A DNA stretch of 64,000 bases from Corynebacterium pacaense (GCF_900169525.1 NZ_LT821240.1:1065684-1129683); one strand, 5' to 3'; positions 1-8,875 are shown, counted from the first letter of the stretch. Numbers and translations are program-made. The notes: generated from the sequence alone by a model not told the origin.

Positions 1-189
1 AATGAAATGCTCAACGAGGTTCCCACCAACGAGCACATCGACGCTGACTGCCGTCTGCGCATCATCGGTGAACCCGCGGCCAACGCCGCATGGGGCATGG
101 AGGTCGACCGTGGTGGTCAGGGATGGATCGCCACCTTCTCCCCCGATGGCAGCATCAGCGTTTCAGCTGCCCAGGGAGTCAACGGATAG
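1..189 (+). CDS. C-terminal end of an unidentified protein (5' truncated by the window edge)
   Basis: The frame is open from the first base and ends at TAG 187-189, giving about 62 residues of a C-terminus. The piece is acidic and contains a Gly/Trp stretch (DRGGQGWIATFSPDG) that looks like a beta-strand-rich end. I do not recognise the family. Its last 27 bases overlap the end of the convergent DUF3017 gene, so the two genes are tail to tail with no room for a terminator. A start inside the window at ATG 7 is possible, but nothing upstream supports it. Confidence 0.5.
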   Translation, partial: NEMLNEVPTNEHIDADCRLRIIGEPAANAAWGMEVDRGGQGWIATFSPDGSISVSAAQGVNG

Positions 190-513
190 CGCCAGGAACA
201 TCATCGCGGCCCCGAGGACTCCGGTGAAGGCCGCATCGAAGCGGCGCGAACGGACCGCAAGCAGTCCCGTGATCCGGGAATCGCAGAGAAGGCGCAGCAC
301 AGAGAGGAAGATCATCGCCGCGCCGAGTGTGAAAGTGGCCCGGCGCCAGTGCTCGGTGACCAGGAAGCCGGCCGCCACGATGATGCCGAGGACAAAGAGG
401 AGCACACCGGCCCGCTGCACCCCCCGCGGCAGCCGCGAGGGTGCCAGACGGGCGTCGTGGGGGTTGTCGAGCATCGCTCGTGTGGCCGGGACCACCTGAC
501 CGGGAGTTTTCAT
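163..513 (-). CDS. DUF3017 small membrane protein downstream of folD
   Basis: This 116-residue protein has three hydrophobic stretches (about residues 35-55, 60-78 and 95-112) separated by Arg-rich turns, including a CDSRITGLLAVRSRRFD segment typical of actinobacterial DUF3017 proteins. It starts 6 bp after folD ends on the same strand, so the two are probably one transcript. The folD-DUF3017 pair is conserved in mycobacteria and corynebacteria, but the protein has no assigned function. The assignment to the family is recognition of pattern and neighbour, not a profile search. Confidence 0.75.
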   Translation of the reverse strand: MKTPGQVVPATRAMLDNPHDARLAPSRLPRGVQRAGVLLFVLGIIVAAGFLVTEHWRRATFTLGAAMIFLSVLRLLCDSRITGLLAVRSRRFDAAFTGVLGAAMMFLALSVDSLGS

Positions 514-519
514 CTGCGG

Positions 520-1383
520 CTACGCACCCGCGAGCTTTTCCGCACGCTCGACGACGTTGCGCACGAGGAAGGCTCGGGTGAGCGGACCGACGCCCCCGGG
601 ATTGGGGGACACCGCACCGGCGACCTCCCAGACATCGGGGTGCACATCACCGGCTAATTTGCCATCGAGACGGGAGACCCCGACATCGAGCACGGCGGCA
701 CCGGGCTTGACCATGTCGGCGGTGAGCATGTGCGCCTTTCCCGCGGCGGCGATGATCACATCGGCACGCCGGGTCTCCGCGGCGAGATCGCGGGTACCGG
801 TGTGGCAGAGGGTGACGGTGGAGTTTTCCGAGCGCCGGGTGAGCATGAGTCCGATCGGGCGCCCGACGGTGACCCCCCGACCGATGACCACCACCTTCGC
901 ACCGTCGAGTTCAACCCCGAAACGGCGGAGCAGGTGGATCGAGCCGTTGGGCGTGCAGGGCAGCGGGGCGGGCTCATTGAGCACCAGTTTGCCAAGGTTC
1001 ACCGGGTGCAGACCATCGGCATCCTTCGCCGGATCGATGCGTTCGAGAACCGCGTTCTCATCCAGGTGCCGGGGCAGCGGGAGCTGGACGATGTATCCGG
1101 TGCAGGCTTCATCGGCGTTGAGTTCGTCGATGACCGCGAAGAGCTCGTCCTGGCTGATATCCGCGGGCAGGTCGCGGCGGATGGAGTTGACCCCGATCTG
1201 CTCGCAGTCACGGTGCTTCATCTTCACATAGGAATAGCTCGCCGGATCATCGCCGACGAGCACGGTGGCCAGACCGGGGACGATCCCCTGATCCCTCAGC
1301 GCGGCAACGCGGGTGGCGAGATCGGTGAAAATCTCATCACGGTACAGGTTTCCGTCAAGTTTGATAGCAGTCACCTCCGCCAT
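520..1383 (-). CDS. folD: bifunctional methylenetetrahydrofolate dehydrogenase/cyclohydrolase FolD
   Basis: FolD interconverts 5,10-methylene-THF and 10-formyl-THF in the cytoplasm using NADP. The 287-residue product shows the family signatures: [13 protein letters not shown] with the catalytic Lys, [10 protein letters not shown], the cofactor loop [14 protein letters not shown] and the C-terminal [10 protein letters not shown]. The longer frame reaches 1494, but homology begins near [10 protein letters not shown], so I take ATG 1383; GTG 1374 is an alternative, although its GGAGG lies directly against it. Only 25 bp separate this start from divergent trmL, so the message is probably leaderless. 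The DUF3017 gene follows in the same direction. Confidence 0.95.
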   Translation of the reverse strand: MAEVTAIKLDGNLYRDEIFTDLATRVAALRDQGIVPGLATVLVGDDPASYSYVKMKHRDCEQIGVNSIRRDLPADISQDELFAVIDELNADEACTGYIVQLPLPRHLDENAVLERIDPAKDADGLHPVNLGKLVLNEPAPLPCTPNGSIHLLRRFGVELDGAKVVVIGRGVTVGRPIGLMLTRRSENSTVTLCHTGTRDLAAETRRADVIIAAAGKAHMLTADMVKPGAAVLDVGVSRLDGKLAGDVHPDVWEVAGAVSPNPGGVGPLTRAFLVRNVVERAEKLAGA

Positions 1384-1408
1384 TATTCCACGCTCTAGAC
1401 TCTTTCCC
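1384..1408. promoter_or_regulatory. 25-bp divergent promoter shared by folD and trmL
   Basis: The whole space between the two start codons is 25 bp. A TCTAGA palindrome at 1394-1399 sits near the middle. Rightward, TAGACT 1396-1401 is followed by 7 nt and the trmL ATG. Leftward, the same palindrome yields TAGAGC about 8 nt from the folD ATG. This geometry leaves no room for Shine-Dalgarno leaders and implies leaderless mRNAs with -35 regions inside the opposite gene. Confidence 0.55.
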
Positions 1409-1882
1409 ATGTCAACGCCTCCCCTGCACGTGGTTTTCGATAATCCCGTCATCCCACCGAACACCGGGAACGCCATCCGAATGTGCGCCGGCACCGGCGC
1501 CCACCTGCACCTGGTCGAACCCCTCGGCTTCGACCTGAGCGAGAAGCACCTGCGCCGCGCCGGCCTGGACTATCACGATCTGGCGGAGGTCAGCGTCCAC
1601 GCCACCATCGACGACTGCTTCTCGACGCTTCCCTCCCGCATCTTCGCGTTCACCACACAGGCCACAACCTGGTACGCGGACACCGCCTTCGAGGAGGGCG
1701 ACGCCCTCCTCTTCGGCACCGAGCCCACCGGTCTGCCCGCCGGCCATCTCCGGCATCGAAGGATCACCCGGGAGCTGCGCATCCCCATGCTGCCGGGGCG
1801 CCGCTCGATGAACCTGTCCAACTCCGCGGCCGTGGCCACCTATGAGGCCTGGCGGCAGCTGGGTTTCCCCGGAGGCGTGTAA
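1409..1882 (+). CDS. trmL: tRNA (cytidine(34)-2'-O)-methyltransferase, SPOUT family
   Basis: TrmL-type enzymes 2'-O-methylate the wobble nucleotide of certain leucine tRNAs using S-adenosylmethionine. The 157-residue product is a minimal SpoU/SPOUT domain with all three knot motifs: [13 protein letters not shown] near residue 15, FGTEPTGLP near residue 105 and [20 protein letters not shown] near the end. It lacks an extra RNA-binding domain, which suits TrmL rather than longer rRNA methyltransferases. ATG 1409 is preceded by a TAGACT box at 7 nt, implying a leaderless start. Exact tRNA specificity is inferred from the family. Confidence 0.85.
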   Translation: MSTPPLHVVFDNPVIPPNTGNAIRMCAGTGAHLHLVEPLGFDLSEKHLRRAGLDYHDLAEVSVHATIDDCFSTLPSRIFAFTTQATTWYADTAFEEGDALLFGTEPTGLPAGHLRHRRITRELRIPMLPGRRSMNLSNSAAVATYEAWRQLGFPGGV

Positions 1883-2002
1883 ACGCCGGACGCAGACCCG
1901 GATTGAATCCGGAGGTGAAAAAACCGGTGACGCGGGAAGGCCACCGGTGGTACCTTCGGGAACCTCACCGACCACAATCGATTCATAAGGAAGTGGCACA
2001 TC

Positions 2003-2821
2003 TTGGGCACCTCAATCACACTCAACGACGGCACCTCGATCCCGCAGCTCGGGTTCGGGGTCTTCCAGATTCCGGACGAGGACACCACCGCGGCGGTGTC
2101 CACCGCACTGGAGGCGGGATACCGCAGCATCGACACCGCCGCCATCTACGGCAATGAGGGCGGCGTCGGTCGTGCGATCGCGGAGTCGGGGCTCCCCCGC
2201 GGTGAACTCCATGTCACCACCAAGCTGTGGATCTCCGATCTGGACAACGCAGGTGCGGCGCTGCGCACCAGCCTGGACAAGCTCGGACTCGAGCAGGTGG
2301 ATCTTTATCTCATCCACTGGCCCGCACCGGCGGACACCGACGCCTACCTCCGCGCATGGCGTTCCCTGGTGGAACTCCGCGAGGAGGGCCTGACCAGGTC
2401 CATCGGCGTGTCCAACTTCCAGCCGGAACATCTCGAGCGCATCATCGACGACACCGGGGTCACACCCGCCGTCAACCAGGTTGAACTCCATCCGAGATTC
2501 CAGAACCTCGAGGTGGCCGCGGCGAACCGGAAGCACGGGATCGCCACCGAGGCATGGAGCCCGCTGGCACAGGGTGATGTACTCGGCGATGAAACCATCA
2601 CCCGCGCCGCCGCGGAGCACGGGGTGACACCTGCCCAGATCGTCCTGCGCTGGCACCTGCAGGAGGGCAGGATCATCATTCCGAAGTCGGTCACCCCCTC
2701 CCGGATCGCGGAGAACATCGACATCTTCGGCTTCGAGCTGGCCGCGGAGGAGATCGCCGCCATCGACGCCCTCAACCGCGATGAGCGCCGCGGCCCGAAT
2801 CCCAACGAGTTCTCCGGATAG
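2003..2821 (+). CDS. aldo/keto reductase (2,5-diketogluconate reductase-like)
   Basis: This is a 272-residue NADPH-dependent AKR with an (alpha/beta)8 barrel. The catalytic tetrad is visible: Asp44 and Tyr49 in SIDTAAIYGNE, Lys74 in TTKLW and His105 in LIHWP. The cofactor segment IIPKSVTPSRIAENIDIF is also present. The start is TTG 2003, chosen because AAGGAA at 1987-1992 gives normal spacing and no ATG lies upstream in frame. The gene stands alone between trmL and the convergent sirtuin gene. The substrate is unknown; family members reduce diketogluconate, methylglyoxal and other carbonyls. Confidence 0.9.
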   Translation: MGTSITLNDGTSIPQLGFGVFQIPDEDTTAAVSTALEAGYRSIDTAAIYGNEGGVGRAIAESGLPRGELHVTTKLWISDLDNAGAALRTSLDKLGLEQVDLYLIHWPAPADTDAYLRAWRSLVELREEGLTRSIGVSNFQPEHLERIIDDTGVTPAVNQVELHPRFQNLEVAAANRKHGIATEAWSPLAQGDVLGDETITRAAAEHGVTPAQIVLRWHLQEGRIIIPKSVTPSRIAENIDIFGFELAAEEIAAIDALNRDERRGPNPNEFSG

Positions 2822-2828
2822 CGGAGGC

Positions 2829-3584
2829 TCACACCCCCAGGCCGACGACCAGTGCCGGCAGCGCACCCGCGGCGGTGGCCCGCCAGGAGAAGCTCGCCAA
2901 GCGGCTCAGCTGCGTCCGGGCAGGGCTGATCTCCAGGATCGGGGTGCCCGCTGCGTGGGCGATCTCCGGAAGCGAGGCCGCCGGCTGGACCACCCCGGAG
3001 GTCCCGATGATGAGCACCAGATCGGCCTCCCCCATGCCGTCCTCGGCCATCTCCCATTCCCGCTGCGGGAGATTCTCGCCGAACCACACCACCCCGGGCC
3101 TGACCGGGTTCTCGCACAGTGGGCAAGCCGGTGGGGCGAACCCCGGCACCGGCTCCGCAGGGTAGTTGCCGTCATCGCGCCACGGCTTCGAGCAGATGGT
3201 GCAGCGGTAGTCGAAGAGACTTCCGTGGAGGTGGGTGACATCCACCGAACCGGCCCGTTCGTGGAGATCATCGATGTTCTGGGTCGTGATGTGGAGGTCG
3301 GCGCGATCGGCCCAGTGCGCCAGCGCCCTGTGACCGGCGTTGGGTTCGGCCCGCGCGGCGATCCCGGCGCGCCAGCGGTACCACGCCCACATAGGTTCCG
3401 GATCCCGGGCCCAGGCCGAGATGCTCGCCATCGCCCGGGGATCGACGGTGGACCACACCCCGGTTCGCTCATCGCGGTAGGTCTCCAGTCCGGATTCCGC
3501 GCTCATGCCCGCCCCGGTGAACACTTCGATGCGCCGGGCGCCTCGTACCAGTGCCAGAGCTGAATTCAGGTCCTCGGTGTCCAT
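2829..3584 (-). CDS. cobB: NAD-dependent protein deacylase, class III sirtuin
   Basis: Sirtuins remove acyl groups from lysine side chains using NAD. The 251-residue protein has the NAD loop TGAGMSAESG (23-32), the TQNIDDLH motif (101-108), catalytic His120 in HLHGS and two zinc Cys pairs (Cys128/131 and Cys154/157). Tyr69 and Arg72 form the YxxR pair that in class III sirtuins (SIRT5, E. coli CobB) binds succinyl or malonyl groups, so desuccinylase activity is likely. It converges on the AKR gene with 7 bp between the stops. Confidence 0.92.
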   Translation of the reverse strand: MDTEDLNSALALVRGARRIEVFTGAGMSAESGLETYRDERTGVWSTVDPRAMASISAWARDPEPMWAWYRWRAGIAARAEPNAGHRALAHWADRADLHITTQNIDDLHERAGSVDVTHLHGSLFDYRCTICSKPWRDDGNYPAEPVPGFAPPACPLCENPVRPGVVWFGENLPQREWEMAEDGMGEADLVLIIGTSGVVQPAASLPEIAHAAGTPILEISPARTQLSRLASFSWRATAAGALPALVVGLGV

Positions 3585-3680
3585 ACCGCCTACGCTAGAT
3601 GATCCGGGCTGGATGGCGCGGAGCGGAATTCTGAACCCCGGCTCCGAATTAGTACAATAGTTCGACGATGTGCGATAGTT

Positions 3681-3691
3681 GAGGCTGCCTC
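3681..3691. promoter_or_regulatory. GAGGC-T-GCCTC inverted repeat upstream of the YdjM-like gene
   Basis: A perfect 5-bp dyad around a central T lies 29-39 bp upstream of the next start codon. Its flanks (TT before, GAA after) extend the symmetry partially. Position suggests an operator, but it resembles no operator that I can name with confidence. Confidence 0.25.
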
Positions 3692-3719
3692 GAATCTACT
3701 TTAAGGATGTGCCGGACCT

Positions 3720-4529
3720 ATGGTGATGGGACCCACCCATGCGATGAGCGGCGCGGCGGTCGGGCTGGCCGTGGCGCAGATACTCCCTGGTCAGTGGGGC
3801 GGGGTGGACACCGCGGGCGGGGTCATCATCTACGCCGGCCTCACTGCGGGTGCCGCGCTGCTCCCCGATCTGGATTCCCCCCAGGCGACGGTGTCGCGTT
3901 CCTTCGGCCCGCTCACCGGTGCGATCTCACGCTTCACCGAGAACACAACGCAGGCGATCGTCAACGCCACCAGGGGGCGCAGGGATCCGCGCTGCAACAA
4001 CGGACACCGCACCTTCACCCACACCCTGTGGAGCGCACTGGCCGCCGGGGCTGGCGCCACCGCACTGATCGGCGCCTATGGAAGGCCGGCGGCGATCGGA
4101 CTGCTGTTCTTCCTCCTCGGCCTCGGCATCCGCGGTCTCCTGCCGGAATGGTCCGGGTCCACGGACTGGATCATCGTCACCGCCGTCGCCGCGGCCCTGG
4201 CCTGCGGCGCCTGGTATCTGGTCCCCGCCGGCTCCTTCGAAGCGGTGCTGGGCTCGGCGGTCACGGTGGGGTGCCTGACCCATCTGCTCGGTGACATGGC
4301 CACCAGGGCCGGAATCCCGCTATTCGCCCCCCTGGTGCCGATCGGTGGACGCCGCTGGTGGAAGGTGAAGCTGCCCGGCGGCCTCGGCATCCGCGCCAAT
4401 GGCCCCGCGGACAAGGTGCTGCTGCTGCTTTTCACCCTCGCCGTCATCGCCCAGCTCGGGCTCGTGTTCGCGGATGGCCCGCAGATGATCCTCCCGGAGG
4501 TATTCTCCGGTGCCACTCACCGCACCTGA
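3720..4529 (+). CDS. YdjM-type inner-membrane metal-dependent hydrolase (PF04307-like)
   Basis: The 269-residue protein carries the pattern of LexA-binding, membrane-bound hydrolase YdjM: GPTHAMSGAAVG at the N-terminus, LLPDLDSP near residue 50, GHRTFTHTLW near residue 95 and THLLGDMATRAGIPLFAPL near residue 190. The His and Asp residues in these motifs are the presumed metal ligands. About four hydrophobic segments are visible. ATG 3720 and ATG 3726 are both possible starts. The last 13 bases overlap the end of convergent mntR. Function of the family is poorly defined; YdjM of E. coli is SOS-induced, but I see no convincing LexA box here. Confidence 0.8.
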   Translation: MVMGPTHAMSGAAVGLAVAQILPGQWGGVDTAGGVIIYAGLTAGAALLPDLDSPQATVSRSFGPLTGAISRFTENTTQAIVNATRGRRDPRCNNGHRTFTHTLWSALAAGAGATALIGAYGRPAAIGLLFFLLGLGIRGLLPEWSGSTDWIIVTAVAAALACGAWYLVPAGSFEAVLGSAVTVGCLTHLLGDMATRAGIPLFAPLVPIGGRRWWKVKLPGGLGIRANGPADKVLLLLFTLAVIAQLGLVFADGPQMILPEVFSGATHRT

Positions 4530-5191
4530 ACGGTGATCTGGACCAGCTGGGTCTCCGCAAGGGGGAAGACGGCGCCGGTGTCCTCGATCAGGACGGTGAC
4601 CATCCCGGCGAGGGGTTTGTCGGTGATGGTGATCCGGGAACCGGGTGTGACGCCGTGGCCCGCGAGGTAACGCAGCAGCTCGGGGTCGGTGTCGTGCACG
4701 CGGGAGATGGACACGCTCACCCCCGGTTCGACGCTGGCCAGGGTGGTGTTGCCCAGATCCTCGATCACCCCCTCCTCGGTGGGGATCGGATCCCCGTGGG
4801 GGTCGCGGTCGGGGTGCCCGAGGTGGGCGTCGATACGCGCGATCAGCCGGTCCGAGGCGGCGTGCTCGAGCAGGTCCGCATCCTCGTGCACCTCATCCCA
4901 GGTGTAGCCGAGGACATCGTGGAGGAAGGTCTCCAGCAGCCGGTGTCTGCGCACCATCTCCAGGGCCAGCGCGCGACCGGTCGGTGTCAGGGTCACCCCG
5001 GCGTAGCGTTCGTGGTGGACCAGGTCACGGGAGGCCAGGCGCTTGATGGCCTCGGAGGCGGTGGGGGTCTTTTGCCCCAGGATCTCCGCGATCTCACCGA
5101 GCGTCGCCGCCCTCCCGGCGGAACGATCGGTGATGTCCCAGATCGTCTTCAGATAGTCCTGGGACTTGTCGGGAAGATCTGAAATGTGCAT
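4517..5191 (-). CDS. mntR: DtxR-family manganese-responsive regulator (MntR-like)
   Basis: This 224-residue protein has a winged helix at residues 10-70 (TLGEIAEILGQKTPTASEAIKRL), a dimerisation and metal domain with HRLLETFLHDVLGYTWDEVHEDADLLEH, and a C-terminal SH3-like FeoA domain (about 150-220). The EH...D/H ligands match the metal-sensing part of DtxR/MntR proteins. C. glutamicum has its MntR (formerly SirR) close to dnaE2 and metQNI, and the same neighbourhood is seen here, which favours MntR over DtxR. It should repress manganese uptake genes when Mn is plentiful. Confidence 0.85.
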   Translation of the reverse strand: MHISDLPDKSQDYLKTIWDITDRSAGRAATLGEIAEILGQKTPTASEAIKRLASRDLVHHERYAGVTLTPTGRALALEMVRRHRLLETFLHDVLGYTWDEVHEDADLLEHAASDRLIARIDAHLGHPDRDPHGDPIPTEEGVIEDLGNTTLASVEPGVSVSISRVHDTDPELLRYLAGHGVTPGSRITITDKPLAGMVTVLIEDTGAVFPLAETQLVQITVQVR

Positions 5192-5206
5192 GGCTGCAAT
5201 CGTAGT

Positions 5207-6613
5207 CTAGGTCTCCGGCGCGGAGACGAGCGCCGGAAGGTGGCGCCGGCGCAGCACGGTGAGCAGCTCCCGGCCGTCCGCACTGCTCAGATCCTCGCCG
5301 CTCATGGACACCGGACCGGGAACAAGATCGAATTTCACGGTGCACAGGCCGAGCTTGCGCTGGACCGGCCCCTGCCTCAGGGTCAGCTCCTGGATGTGGG
5401 AGGGGTGAATGACCGACATGCGGGGATGGAAGCGTCCCGAGTGGACGATGACGGCGTGCGTGCCAACCAGGGTCACGCCCTGCCTGGTGCGGTCGATCGG
5501 CGAGACCCAGCGCGCCGCGGGCGGACTCGTGAAACCGGGATGGTTCATCCGCGCCGGATCCGCGGACCGCTCGATCTCACCCCCTGTCAACGGCCCCACC
5601 AGCTCCAGCAGGGACAGTGCAAGCTCCCTCGATCCCACCGGCAGAATCTTCGTGGTGCCGCCCTGTTTGGTTTCCACACCGTAGCCGGCGACGGTCACCG
5701 AGACCCTCCACCACCCCAACCTGCGCCAGAGCAGCGGTTGGATGAGGGTGACTCCGTGGATGCGGTCGAGCGGGATCGACTGGCGCCTGCGATCGGCCAG
5801 GCCGTAGGAGACGTTGAGCACGTCCTGCTGCAGCACCGCACTGAACTTCCAGGATTTGTCCACCAGGTTCCAGACAGCGGGGATGAAACCGACGATCAGC
5901 GGAATCACGAACGCCACCCCCAGCGGGGTGAGCAGGACGATCAGGATGAAGATCACCAGCACCACGGTGCTCAGGGACAGCGCCGCACTCGCCAGGGTGC
6001 GGGCGATGGGGATCTCGGGCACCACGACCTGCTGCTTCTCGACGCCCACCGCGGCCGTACCCCCGGCCACCGCTGCGGCCTCCGCTGCGGCCTCCCCCTC
6101 GGCCGCCGCTGCGGCGGGCGGGATGCGGCGGTGGGTGGCGTCGATAAGCTCCCTGCGCAGTTGCTCCGCCTCCGACCTGCCCAGGTAGGCGATCTCGATG
6201 ACCGACCCGGTGCCGCCGGCCGTCTCCACGCGCACCGCGGCCACGCGGAAGATCCGCGCGATGACCGATTCCACCAGGTCGACGGCCTGGATGCGGTCGT
6301 AGCGGGCGGTGCGCAGCTGGGTGTTGAAGACGCCGTGCTTGAGCTCGACCTCCTCCTCGGTGAGGCGGAAGCCCATCGCCTTCCACCAGATCTGCGACAC
6401 CAGCCAGATCAGTACGCACGCCAGCACGAAGACCCCCAGGGAGAGCAGCACGGGAATCACCGCCACCCCGCCCTCACCGGAGACCAGGCCCCAGATCGTC
6501 GCGTAGGTGCTGGTGTTGATATTGACAGCCACCGCTGCGATGACGGCGAGGATGAGGGTCCAGAAACGAAGCAGCGGGGTCAGCCGGTGGACCCGGCGGT
6601 ATTCCCGGCTCAC
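5207..6613 (-). CDS. bacterial PH-domain membrane protein, YdbT-like
   Basis: The 468-residue protein contains repeated bPH_2 domains alternating with hydrophobic pairs near residues 12-60 and 195-240. WWKAMGFRLTEEEVELKHGVFNTQ followed by ARYDRIQAVDLVES is the typical PH core, and a second copy is seen around DRRRQSIPLDRIHGV. An Ala-rich linker lies near residue 170. The GTG start at 6613 overlaps the stop of the upstream gene as GTGA, so the two are translationally coupled. YdbS/YdbT pairs occur in many Gram-positive bacteria; a role in envelope stress or resistance is known for a few homologues only. Confidence 0.82.
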   Translation of the reverse strand: MSREYRRVHRLTPLLRFWTLILAVIAAVAVNINTSTYATIWGLVSGEGGVAVIPVLLSLGVFVLACVLIWLVSQIWWKAMGFRLTEEEVELKHGVFNTQLRTARYDRIQAVDLVESVIARIFRVAAVRVETAGGTGSVIEIAYLGRSEAEQLRRELIDATHRRIPPAAAAAEGEAAAEAAAVAGGTAAVGVEKQQVVVPEIPIARTLASAALSLSTVVLVIFILIVLLTPLGVAFVIPLIVGFIPAVWNLVDKSWKFSAVLQQDVLNVSYGLADRRRQSIPLDRIHGVTLIQPLLWRRLGWWRVSVTVAGYGVETKQGGTTKILPVGSRELALSLLELVGPLTGGEIERSADPARMNHPGFTSPPAARWVSPIDRTRQGVTLVGTHAVIVHSGRFHPRMSVIHPSHIQELTLRQGPVQRKLGLCTVKFDLVPGPVSMSGEDLSSADGRELLTVLRRRHLPALVSAPET

Positions 6614-7101
6614 AGCCCGCTCATCCTCTCGCGGGCCTGGACTGCGAGGCGTTCGCGCAGGGCGTCGGCCTGATCGGCGGGCAGCCCCTGGACCGTGGAG
6701 TCGCTCGAGGCCGAGGCGGTGTGGAGGTTGATGGTCTTCATGCCCAGCCACCGCTCGATGGGACCGGCGGTGACGTCGACGAACTGTATCCGGCCATAGG
6801 GCACCACGGTGAAGGTGTGCCACAGCTTCCCCTTGGTGATCAGCAGCTCATCGGATGTCTCCAGCCAACCGAGGCGTCGCACCTGCTGCGGAATCAGCCA
6901 CAGCTGCCAGATGAACAGCAGCGCGAACACGGCCGTACCGATGTGGAACCACACACTGAACAGGACCCCCGGAACCGCGAATCCGATGGCGAGAACCGCC
7001 AGCCACGGCAGGCGTCCGATGTACCTGGCCGTGGTCAGTTTCGGTGAAACGGGGTGCATTGCCTCGTGTGGTTCCGGGGGATGCTGGCTCATGTTCACCA
7101 T
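6610..7101 (-). CDS. bacterial PH-domain membrane protein, YdbS-like
   Basis: A 163-residue protein with two adjacent membrane segments (about residues 32-68) followed by one bPH_2 domain: WLETSDELLITKGKLWHTFTVVPYGRIQFVDVTAGPIERWLG. This is the short partner of the YdbS/YdbT pair, encoded directly upstream of the long one and coupled to it through a GTGA overlap. The start at ATG 7101 is not decisive; ATG 7092 (MSQHPPE) is equally possible. The gene faces a divergent lipoprotein gene 52 bp away. Confidence 0.8.
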   Translation of the reverse strand: MVNMSQHPPEPHEAMHPVSPKLTTARYIGRLPWLAVLAIGFAVPGVLFSVWFHIGTAVFALLFIWQLWLIPQQVRRLGWLETSDELLITKGKLWHTFTVVPYGRIQFVDVTAGPIERWLGMKTINLHTASASSDSTVQGLPADQADALRERLAVQARERMSGL

Positions 7102-7153
7102 TGTGCCTGCTTAAGTGCCCGCGCCGCATATGGGGGCCGCTAGACTTGGAACC

Positions 7154-7636
7154 ATGAAAACACGACTGCCCGCAGCCCTGCTCCTCCTCACCGCGACCGT
7201 GCTCTCCGCCTGCTCCCCTCCGAGTCAGCAGGATTCCACCGCCCCGGAGACCTCCGAGGTGCTGACCACCTCCGCCACCGCATCGGCCCTGGGACCCATC
7301 ATTGTCCCCGCCGATGATCTCGCCGAGGTCTCCGCGGTGTCCATCTCCCTCGATCGGCCGTTGAGCATCACCGCTGGTGCGGAGACGACGGAAACCGCCA
7401 CCACCACCGATGCCGCCACGGCTACGGAGTCCGCGGACTGGACCGCGACGATCTCCGATCCCAGCGTCGCGGAGTTCGTCGCCGGCGGGGTGCGAAACGG
7501 TGCCAGGTTCAACCCCGGGATCAAGGCACTGAAGGCGGGCACCAGCGAGGTCACCCTGGTGGGCCCGGACGGTGTCGCACATACCCTGACCCTGAAGGTG
7601 GTCACCGACAACGCCGCAACCGGCATCGACAGGTAG
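7154..7636 (+). CDS. secreted lipoprotein, Thr/Ala-rich
   Basis: The 160-residue product begins with a lipoprotein signal peptide (MKTRLPAALLLL) and a lipobox LSAC, so Cys20 should be acylated after cleavage by LspA. The mature part is Ser/Thr/Ala-rich with an acidic linker near residues 80-100, then a Big-like or Ig-like beta fold ending in SEVTLVGPDGVAHTLTLKVV. A TAGACT box at 7141-7146 is 7 nt before ATG 7154, suggesting a leaderless message. Function unknown; probably a cell-envelope surface component. Confidence 0.75.
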   Translation: MKTRLPAALLLLTATVLSACSPPSQQDSTAPETSEVLTTSATASALGPIIVPADDLAEVSAVSISLDRPLSITAGAETTETATTTDAATATESADWTATISDPSVAEFVAGGVRNGARFNPGIKALKAGTSEVTLVGPDGVAHTLTLKVVTDNAATGIDR

Positions 7637-7939
7637 TGGCCAGATAGCGACCAGGAGCTGCCCCACACCTCCGGTTCCCCTTCCTTGAAGGTCAAACGGT
7701 GATCCGCCGACTCCTGGCGACGGGGTTTCCGTGCACTCCACTATGACGCGGAAAGCCTTCCCGACGGTTGCACTCTTTCATCAAAATCGAGGTCAACGGG
7801 GTTACCGTGGTTGGGTGCGAGCCCCTGGTCACCCCTCTTCGCCAACCCTGGAATCATCGTCACTGAGTGGGCTCCCGTCAGTTTGGATCTCCTGCTCCAG
7901 CAGCCTGTCCCCTCAACGCATTTTTGCCGGTGCCACGAG
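7637..7939. other. non-coding gap between lipoprotein and nitrilase genes
   Basis: This 303-bp stretch separates two convergent genes and marks the junction between the core segment and the aldoxime cassette. I see no convincing gene, no clear Rho-independent terminator and no direct repeat that would identify an insertion scar. Confidence 0.5.
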
Positions 7940-8875
7940 TCAATCCGCCTCCTTCGGTGCAGTCACCAGGGGATTCTTAGGCGAGTCATCGAGGTGCAGC
8001 GAAAAGATGTCGGGACGACCGTAGTGGCCCGACACATCAAAATCGAGGCTCTGCCGGATGATCTCCTCTCTGTCCACCTCGGCGTAGATAACGCATTCCT
8101 CATCAAAAACGGGACCGGCTATGACTTCGCCGGTGGGGGATATGACGGCGCTTCCCCCGCGCATCAGGGGTTCCCCCGGGTCAGTGGAAATGACGCAGTC
8201 GTAGTCATCGGGGTAGTCGCTGCGGTACATCACCTGACAGGTGGTGATCACGTAGCAGCGACCCTCGAGGGCGATGTGACGCATGCTCGGGATCCAGCTG
8301 TCGCGATCGTCGGCAGTGGGAGCACAGTAGATCTCTATTCCCTGGCTGTACATTGCGGACCTGAGAAGTGGCATATAGTTCTCCCAGCAGATGACGGTGC
8401 CGAGTGCCCCCGCCGGGGACGGCACCACTGGCAGGGTGGAACCATCCCCGAAGCCCCACACGAGGCGTTCCGCTCCGGTGGGCATGACCTTTCTGTGGTG
8501 CCCCACACGGTGGCCCTGCCCATCGATCATGACGGCAGTGCAGTAGAGGGTGCGGTTGACCCGTTCCACCACCCCGATTACAACAAAAACACAATGATCC
8601 CTTGCAGCGCCGGCGATTTCCGCAAGCTCGGGTCCATCGAGTTCAACTGCGCCGTTCCAATATCGGAGGTATTCATCTCTCCCCTGCTCCGTTCGCTTTC
8701 CGATGGGACTGCCAAATGTCAGTCCTTTCGGATAGGTACCGAGAAACGCTTCCGGGAAGATGATCAGTTCTGCTCCCGATGCCGAGGCCCCGGCGATGGC
8801 GTCCACGGCTTTCTGGGTCGTGGCCTGCGGATCGAAGGCAACGGATCCTAGTTGAGCGAGTGCGACGGTGGTCAT
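7940..8875 (-). CDS. nit: nitrilase (carbon-nitrogen hydrolase)
   Basis: Nitrilases hydrolyse R-CN to R-COOH plus ammonia. The 311-residue protein shows the catalytic triad Glu42 (IIFPEAFLGTYPKG), Lys129 (GHHRKVMPT) and Cys163 (VICWENYMPLLR), at spacings usual for true nitrilases of the aliphatic/arylaliphatic type. The WENYMPL context and C-terminal length favour nitrilase over amidase or cyanide hydratase. AAGGAG is 9 nt before ATG 8875. It follows the aldoxime dehydratase gene on the same strand (105-bp gap), so its natural substrate is probably the nitrile made by that enzyme. Confidence 0.92.
   Translation of the reverse strand: MTTVALAQLGSVAFDPQATTQKAVDAIAGASASGAELIIFPEAFLGTYPKGLTFGSPIGKRTEQGRDEYLRYWNGAVELDGPELAEIAGAARDHCVFVVIGVVERVNRTLYCTAVMIDGQGHRVGHHRKVMPTGAERLVWGFGDGSTLPVVPSPAGALGTVICWENYMPLLRSAMYSQGIEIYCAPTADDRDSWIPSMRHIALEGRCYVITTCQVMYRSDYPDDYDCVISTDPGEPLMRGGSAVISPTGEVIAGPVFDEECVIYAEVDREEIIRQSLDFDVSGHYGRPDIFSLHLDDSPKNPLVTAPKEAD

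Noticed and set aside
3661..3691. DtxR- or LexA-type operator before the YdjM-like gene
   Set aside because: The dyad GAGGC-T-GCCTC is real, but neither the TTAGGTTAG-type iron box nor a TCGAA-TTCGA SOS box can be fitted without many mismatches.
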